Below, in pieces: positions 5,732 to 8,991 of a stretch of 8,991 nt of DNA. The number at the start of each line of letters is the position of its first letter. Within the stretch, counting starts at the first letter, position 1. The notes under the pieces were generated by a model. The model saw only the letters and a program-made list of their open reading frames with translations, was not told the DNA's origin and made no database searches. Both the position numbers and the translations under genes were made by a program. Source of the stretch: Streptomyces sp. NRRL WC-3549 (lineage in GTDB: Bacteria; Actinomycetota; Actinomycetes; Streptomycetales; Streptomycetaceae); assembly GCF_000721935.1 (NCBI RefSeq), contig NZ_KL585405.1, positions 76,504 through 85,494 on the forward strand. The letters run 5' to 3'.

Positions 5732-7165
5732 ATGGCAACGGCGCCCAGCGTCTCGTACTCGATGACGGTCAGGCTGGAGGTGCCCGCGAGCGGCACAGCG
5801 GTCTCCCAGCTCACCACGGCCGTGGAGTCCTCCGGCGGTTCGGTCACCGGCCTCGACGTGACCGCTTCCGGCCACGAGAAGCTGCGGATCGACGTCACCA
5901 TCGCGGCCTCCTCCACCGCGCACGCGGAGGAGATCGTCGAAGGGCTGCGGAACATCGAGGGCGTCGTCCTCGACAAGGTCTCCGACCGTACGTTCCTGAT
6001 GCACCTCGGCGGCAAGATCGAGATGGCGTCCAAGCACCCCATCCGCAACCGCGACGACCTCTCGATGGTCTACACCCCGGGTGTGGCCCGGGTCTGCATG
6101 GCCATCGCCGAGAACCCCGAGGACGCCCGCCGTCTGACCATCAAGCGCAACTCCGTCGCCGTCGTCACGGACGGCTCCGCCGTCCTGGGCCTCGGTAACA
6201 TCGGCCCGAAGGCCGCCCTGCCCGTCATGGAGGGCAAAGCGGCCCTCTTCAAGCGTTTCGCCGGTATCGACGCCTGGCCGATCTGCCTGGACACCCAGGA
6301 CAGCGACGCCATCGTCGAGATCGTCAAGGCGATCGCCCCCGGCTTCGCGGGCATCAACCTGGAGGACATCTCGGCCCCCCGCTGCTTCGAGATCGAGGCG
6401 CGGCTGCGCGAGGCCCTGGACATCCCCGTCTTCCACGACGACCAGCACGGCACCGCGATCGTCGTCCTGGCCTCCCTGACCAACGCCCTGCGGGTGGTCG
6501 GCAAGTCCATCGGTGACGTACGCGTCGTCATGTCGGGCGCCGGTGCCGCCGGTACGGCCATCCTGAGGCTCCTCATCGCCGCGGGCGTCAAGCACGCGGT
6601 CGTCGCCGACATCCATGGAGTGGTGCACGCCGGCCGCGAGGACCTGGTCTCCGCCGCCCCCGACTCGCCGCTGTGCTGGATCGCCGACAACACCAACCCC
6701 GAAGGCGTCACCGGCACCCTCAAGCAGGCCGTCGTCGGCGCCGACGTCTTCATCGGCGTCTCCGCCCCCAACGTCCTGGACGGCTCCGACGTCTCGGCGA
6801 TGGCGGAAGGCGCGATCGTGTTCGCCCTCGCGAACCCCGACCCCGAGGTCGATCCGGCGATCGCCCGTGAGACGGCGGCAGTTGTGGCCACCGGCCGCTC
6901 CGACTTCCCGAACCAGATCAACAACGTCCTGGTCTTCCCGGGTGTCTTCCGAGGCCTGCTGGACGCCCAGTCCCGCACCGTCAACACCGAGATGATGCTG
7001 GCCGCCGCCCGCGCCCTGGCCGACGTCGTCGCCGAGGACGAGATCAACGCGAACTACATCATCCCCTCGGTCTTCAACGACAAGGTCGCGGGTGCCGTCG
7101 CCGGGGCCGTGCGGGACGCCGCGAAGGCGGCCGGCGTGGCCGAGGCCGCGCCCGACCCGGCGTAG
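5732..7165 (+). CDS. NAD-dependent malic enzyme with N-terminal ACT domain
   Basis: 477 residues. The enzyme oxidatively decarboxylates malate to pyruvate and CO2, linking the TCA cycle to pyruvate and reducing power in the cytosol. Residues about 9-85 read as an ACT-type ligand-binding domain (YSMTVRLEVPASGTAVSQL), then the small-type bacterial malic enzyme: YTPGVA (114-119, catalytic Tyr114), the signature TDGSAVLGLGNIGPKAALPV (146-165) leading to MEGK (Lys169), metal-binding ED (211-212) and DD (236-237) in FHDDQHGTA, the nucleotide loop GAGAAG (269-274), then FALANPDPEV (364-373) and NQINNVLVFPG (394-404). The acid at the end of the second Rossmann strand (D293 in VADIHG) favours NAD over NADP, which agrees with my memory of the S. 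coelicolor enzyme at this locus. ATG 5732 has AAGGA at good spacing. A sigma-R-type promoter and folded RNA lie upstream, but two terminator hairpins separate them from this gene. Confidence 0.95.
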   Translation: MATAPSVSYSMTVRLEVPASGTAVSQLTTAVESSGGSVTGLDVTASGHEKLRIDVTIAASSTAHAEEIVEGLRNIEGVVLDKVSDRTFLMHLGGKIEMASKHPIRNRDDLSMVYTPGVARVCMAIAENPEDARRLTIKRNSVAVVTDGSAVLGLGNIGPKAALPVMEGKAALFKRFAGIDAWPICLDTQDSDAIVEIVKAIAPGFAGINLEDISAPRCFEIEARLREALDIPVFHDDQHGTAIVVLASLTNALRVVGKSIGDVRVVMSGAGAAGTAILRLLIAAGVKHAVVADIHGVVHAGREDLVSAAPDSPLCWIADNTNPEGVTGTLKQAVVGADVFIGVSAPNVLDGSDVSAMAEGAIVFALANPDPEVDPAIARETAAVVATGRSDFPNQINNVLVFPGVFRGLLDAQSRTVNTEMMLAAARALADVVAEDEINANYIIPSVFNDKVAGAVAGAVRDAAKAAGVAEAAPDPA

Positions 7166-7172
7166 CGTCAAG

Positions 7173-7205
7173 GCCGTGGGGGGCCGTTTCGAGGCCCCCC
7201 GCGGC
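7173..7205 (+). terminator. 13-bp terminator after the malic enzyme gene
   Basis: GGGGGGCC (7178-7185) and GGCCCCCC (7193-7200) pair perfectly around GTTTCGA, and the helix extends outward through 7173-7177 with 7201-7205 (one G-U), 13 bp in all. It starts 8 nt after the stop. No U-tract follows. This is one of the strongest hairpins in the window. Confidence 0.8.
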
Positions 7206-7230
7206 GGTGCCGGAGGTCACGTCCGGCACT
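7206..7230 (+). terminator. Second hairpin directly abutting the first
   Basis: GTGCCGGA (7207-7214) and TCCGGCAC (7222-7229) form a perfect 8-bp stem with a 7-nt loop, plus one G-U pair outside. It begins at the base after the previous hairpin ends, giving tandem termination between the malic enzyme and HU genes. Confidence 0.65.
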
Positions 7231-7543
7231 CGGGTACGGCGCGTCGCGTGTCGCGGCGTCCCAAACGCCCCTTTAGGGTGGGCGGGCAGCGAGCCCCACA
7301 GGCCCGGCATCCGCTGCGGACCGCTTCAACAAGTCGACGGAACGTCACCGCGGGCAGTCAGTGGCGCTTTTCGTGTGACGGCGAAGGGTTCCGGATTGGC
7401 GTTAGCGCCGCAGGTGGGGGCAGGATGCGTATTCGGGCGCGAGGGTCTGACATCAGACCCGGGTCCGGGGACTGTCAGAGGGCCCTGGCAGCATCGGCTT
7501 CGATCTCACGCCTCACAGGCAAGAAGAACACGGGAGTAACAAC
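7231..7543 (+). other. HU upstream region, structured and non-coding
   Basis: No credible gene is seen. TAGGGT (7274-7279) fits a -10 box without a -35. TCCGC-T-GCGGA (7310-7320) is an 11-bp palindrome. GGCG-ttag-CGCC (7398-7409) and CTGTCAG/CTGGCAG (7472-7478 with 7485-7491, one G-U) are small hairpins. The ribosome-binding site GGGAG at 7532-7536 lies 7 nt before the HU start codon. Open frames crossing the region have composition typical of chance GC-rich frames. Confidence 0.4.
7443..7475 (+). promoter_or_regulatory. 18-bp palindrome over a possible hup promoter
   Basis: GGGTCTGA-CA-TCAGACCC (7443-7460) is a perfect inverted repeat with a 2-nt centre, a form typical of a dimeric repressor or activator site. 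CTGACA inside it (7447-7452) is 5/6 to the TTGACA -35 box, and GACTGT follows after 17 nt (7470-7475) as a weak -10. A start near 7482 would give a leader of about 60 nt. The promoter call is weak; the palindrome itself is exact. Confidence 0.4.
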
Positions 7544-7825
7544 ATGAACCGCAGTGAGCTGGTGGCCGCCCTGGCCGACCGTGCCGAGGTGACCCGCAAG
7601 GACGCCGACGCCGTTCTGGCCGCGCTCGCCGAGACCGTCGGCGAGATCGTCGCCAAGGGCGACGAGAAGGTCACCATCCCCGGCTTCCTGACCTTCGAGC
7701 GCACCCACCGTGCCGCTCGCACCGCTCGTAACCCGCAGACCGGCGACCCGATCAACATCCCGGCCGGCTACAGCGTGAAGGTCTCCGCGGGCTCGAAGCT
7801 CAAGGAAGCCGCCAAGGGCAAGTAA
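7544..7825 (+). CDS. hup: HU-family nucleoid-associated DNA-binding protein
   Basis: 93 residues, the classic length of a bacterial HU monomer. It forms a dimer that bends and compacts chromosomal DNA without strong sequence preference. The N-terminal helical part is MNRSELVAALADRAEVTRKDA. The HU signature runs through PGFLTFERTHRAARTARNP (46-64), including R62-N63-P64 at the arm tip, where the proline inserts into the minor groove, followed by QTGDPINIPAGYSVKVSAGSKLKEA. It lacks the long lysine/alanine-rich tail of the second Streptomyces HU (HupS), so this is the short HupA-like form. ATG 7544 is supported by GGGAG 7 nt upstream. It is monocistronic, between tandem terminators upstream and a 15-bp terminator downstream. 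The palindrome about 84 nt upstream may control it. Confidence 0.97.
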   Translation: MNRSELVAALADRAEVTRKDADAVLAALAETVGEIVAKGDEKVTIPGFLTFERTHRAARTARNPQTGDPINIPAGYSVKVSAGSKLKEAAKGK

Positions 7826-7841
7826 GGCCCCCAAGGCATCA

Positions 7842-7878
7842 GAAGGGCGGCCGTCCTCGACCGGGACGGCCGCCCTTC
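7842..7878. terminator. Perfect 15-bp terminator after hup
   Basis: GAAGGGCGGCCGTCC (7842-7856) and GGACGGCCGCCCTTC (7864-7878) are exact reverse complements with a 7-nt loop, 16 nt after the hup stop. With no wobble it folds equally well on both strands, so it can also stop transcripts coming from murA. GAAGGG...CCCTTCGT is a common Streptomyces terminator form. Confidence 0.9.
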
Positions 7879-7923
7879 GTCATGCCCGGGTCCGGGCCGG
7901 TGCCCGCGCCGCGCCCTCAGCGC

Positions 7924-8012
7924 CGCTGTACGGCCGCTGCGGCAGCTCAGAGGCCCCGCCGGGGGTCCCGGGACCCCTCCCGTCGCGTACGGCGCGCAGC
8001 GGCCGTACGGCG
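7924..8012. repeat. Long-range 18-bp inverted repeat enclosing a 16-bp palindrome
   Basis: 7924-7941 and 7995-8012 are reverse complements in 17 of 18 positions, and the odd one (T7927/G8009) is a G-U wobble in + strand RNA. The 53-nt interior holds GGGGTCCCGGGACCCC (7962-7977), a perfect palindrome, and the arm sequence CGTACGGCGC occurs twice, at 7986-7995 and 8004-8013. It lies between two convergent genes that already have their own terminators. The role is unknown; a cruciform, a shared terminator or a degenerate repeat element are possible. Confidence 0.55.
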
Positions 8013-8039
8013 CCACGGCGCAGGGCGGCCCGCACACGG

Positions 8040-8076
8040 CCGCCGCCCCGGTCCCTGAGCGGGGCCGGGGCGGCGG
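8040..8076 (-). terminator. Strong hairpin between hup and murA
   Basis: CCGCCGCCCCGG (8040-8051) and CCGGGGCGGCGG (8065-8076) are perfect complements. The stem continues with CCC 8053-8055 and GGG 8061-8063 to a TGAGC loop. It sits 72 nt beyond the murA stop on the minus strand and probably acts as its second terminator; the core stem also works on the + strand. Confidence 0.65.
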
Positions 8077-8124
8077 ACTGTGGTGCGGGGGCGCGCAATG
8101 CTGTGTGCGGCAGCACCGTGCGTG

Positions 8125-8143
8125 CGCCGGAGTGCGTCCGGCG
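8125..8143 (-). terminator. Hairpin just after murA
   Basis: CGCCGGA (8125-8131) and TCCGGCG (8137-8143) form a perfect 7-bp stem with a 5-nt loop, beginning 5 nt after the murA stop codon as read on the minus strand. This is the nearest terminator candidate for murA. Confidence 0.6.
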
Positions 8144-8148
8144 GGGTT

Positions 8149-8991
8149 TCAGACGAGTGAACCGCCCGGCAGTTCCACCTTGGCGCCGAGCTTCTCCAGC
8201 TTGTCCATGAAGTTCTCGTAGCCGCGGTTGATCAGGTCGATGCCGTGCACCCGGGACGTCCCCTGGGCCGCCAGAGCGGCGATCAGGTACGAGAACCCGC
8301 CGCGCAGGTCCGGGATGACCAGATCCGAGCCCTGGAGCCTCGTGGGCCCGGACACGACCGCGGAGTGCAGGAAGTTCCGCTGCCCGAAGCGGCAGTCGGA
8401 CCCTCCGAGGCACTCGCGGTAGAGCTGGATGTGCGCGCCCATCTGGTTGAGCGCCGAGGTGAAGCCGAGCCGCGACTCGTAGACCGTCTCGTGGACGATC
8501 GACAGCCCCGTCGCCTGCGTCAGGGCCACCACGAGCGGCTGCTGCCAGTCGGTCTGGAAGCCCGGGTGCACGTCCGTCTCCAGCGCGATGGCGTTCAGCG
8601 CGCCGCCGGGGTGCCAGAAGCGGATGCCCTCGTCGTCGATCTCGAAGGCGCCGCCGACCTTGCGGTAGGTGTTGAGGAAGGTCATCATCGAGCGCTGCTG
8701 GGCGCCCCGCACGTAGATGTTTCCCTCGGTCGCCAGCGCCGCCGACGCCCAGGAGGCCGCCTCCAGGCGGTCCGGGATCGCCCGGTGGGTGTAGCCGTCG
8801 AGCCGGTCGACACCGGTGATCCGGATGGTCCGGTCGGTGTCCATGGAGATGATCGCGCCCATCTTCTGCAGGACGCAGATGAGGTCTTCGATCTCCGGCT
8901 CCACGGCCGCGTTGGACAGTTCGGTGACGCCTTCGGCCAGCACCGCGGTCAGCAGTACCTGCTCGGTGGAGCCCACCGACGGGTACGGCAG
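8149..8991 (-). CDS. murA: UDP-N-acetylglucosamine 1-carboxyvinyltransferase, C-terminal 280 residues
   Basis: The gene runs off the right edge; 280 residues and the TGA stop are visible, about two thirds of a normal MurA. MurA transfers enolpyruvate from phosphoenolpyruvate to UDP-GlcNAc in the cytoplasm, the first committed step of peptidoglycan synthesis and the fosfomycin target. The fragment opens with LPYPSVGSTEQVLLTA, the family's central motif. In fragment numbering D148 in FQTDWQQP matches the catalytic Asp305 of the E. coli enzyme, R174 in VYESR lies 26 residues later as Arg331 does there, and R230 in DLRGG matches Arg397. The fosfomycin-reactive Cys/Asp115 loop is outside the window. 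A GTG at 8974-8976 is in frame but is inside the conserved motif, not the start. The gene converges on hup, with hairpins on both sides of the junction. Confidence 0.96.
   Translation of the reverse strand: MPYPSVGSTEQVLLTAVLAEGVTELSNAAVEPEIEDLICVLQKMGAIISMDTDRTIRITGVDRLDGYTHRAIPDRLEAASWASAALATEGNIYVRGAQQRSMMTFLNTYRKVGGAFEIDDEGIRFWHPGGALNAIALETDVHPGFQTDWQQPLVVALTQATGLSIVHETVYESRLGFTSALNQMGAHIQLYRECLGGSDCRFGQRNFLHSAVVSGPTRLQGSDLVIPDLRGGFSYLIAALAAQGTSRVHGIDLINRGYENFMDKLEKLGAKVELPGGSLV

Noticed and set aside
5630..7171. 513-codon open frame on the minus strand opposite malic enzyme
   Set aside because: Mirror frame of a conserved gene, low complexity, with no domain seen.
7207..7539. 110-codon frame upstream of hup
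   Set aside because: It starts inside a perfect terminator hairpin, lacks a ribosome-binding site and shows no recognisable protein features.
8005..8116. CRISPR-like or tandem repeat in the hup-murA spacer
   Set aside because: CGTACGGCGC occurs only twice and GTGC/GCAC symmetry is very short; no regular repeat-spacer pattern exists.

Overview
The window is very GC-rich actinobacterial DNA, almost certainly Streptomyces. The evidence is third-position G/C in every real gene, no TTA codon noticed in the coding frames, GC-rich hairpin terminators, and a gene order (helicase, malic enzyme, HU protein, then a convergent murA) that matches from memory a conserved block of the Streptomyces core chromosome. 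Nothing suggests a mobile element, prophage, CRISPR array or biosynthetic cluster.

Layout. 1-792: 3' end of a membrane acyltransferase (+). 793-1057: spacer with three strong inverted repeats. 1058-2200: a two-domain protein, uroporphyrinogen-III synthase fused to an OmpR-type winged helix. 2220-2783: a RimJ/RimL-type GNAT acetyltransferase, 19 nt downstream and probably co-transcribed. 2920-5298: a HelD/HelR-type helicase-like ATPase that acts on RNA polymerase, with its ribosome-binding site inside an inverted repeat. 5299-5731: a 433-nt spacer. 5732-7165: NAD-type malic enzyme with an N-terminal ACT domain. 7166-7543: spacer with tandem terminators and an 18-bp palindrome. 7544-7825: HU nucleoid protein. 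7826-8148: palindrome-rich spacer between convergent genes. 8149-8991: 3' two-thirds of murA (-).

The most interesting part is 5356-5584. A perfect match to the sigma-R (thiol-oxidative stress ECF sigma factor) promoter consensus, GGGAAT-N18-GTT, lies just upstream of a folded element. That element has a 13-bp closing helix (5393-5405 with 5469-5481), a 5-bp hairpin, a GNRA-capped hairpin and a C-rich unpaired segment. A 17-bp hairpin and then a second terminator hairpin follow. All four G-U wobbles in these helices fall on the + strand. I read this as a stress-induced non-coding RNA of about 150 nt, or less likely a regulatory leader of the malic enzyme gene.

Functionally the genes are mostly housekeeping: RNA polymerase recycling, the malate/pyruvate node, chromosome compaction and the first committed step of peptidoglycan synthesis. 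Each is separated from the next by strong hairpins, so apart from the winged-helix/GNAT pair they are probably independent transcription units. No convincing housekeeping promoter was found for most of them.
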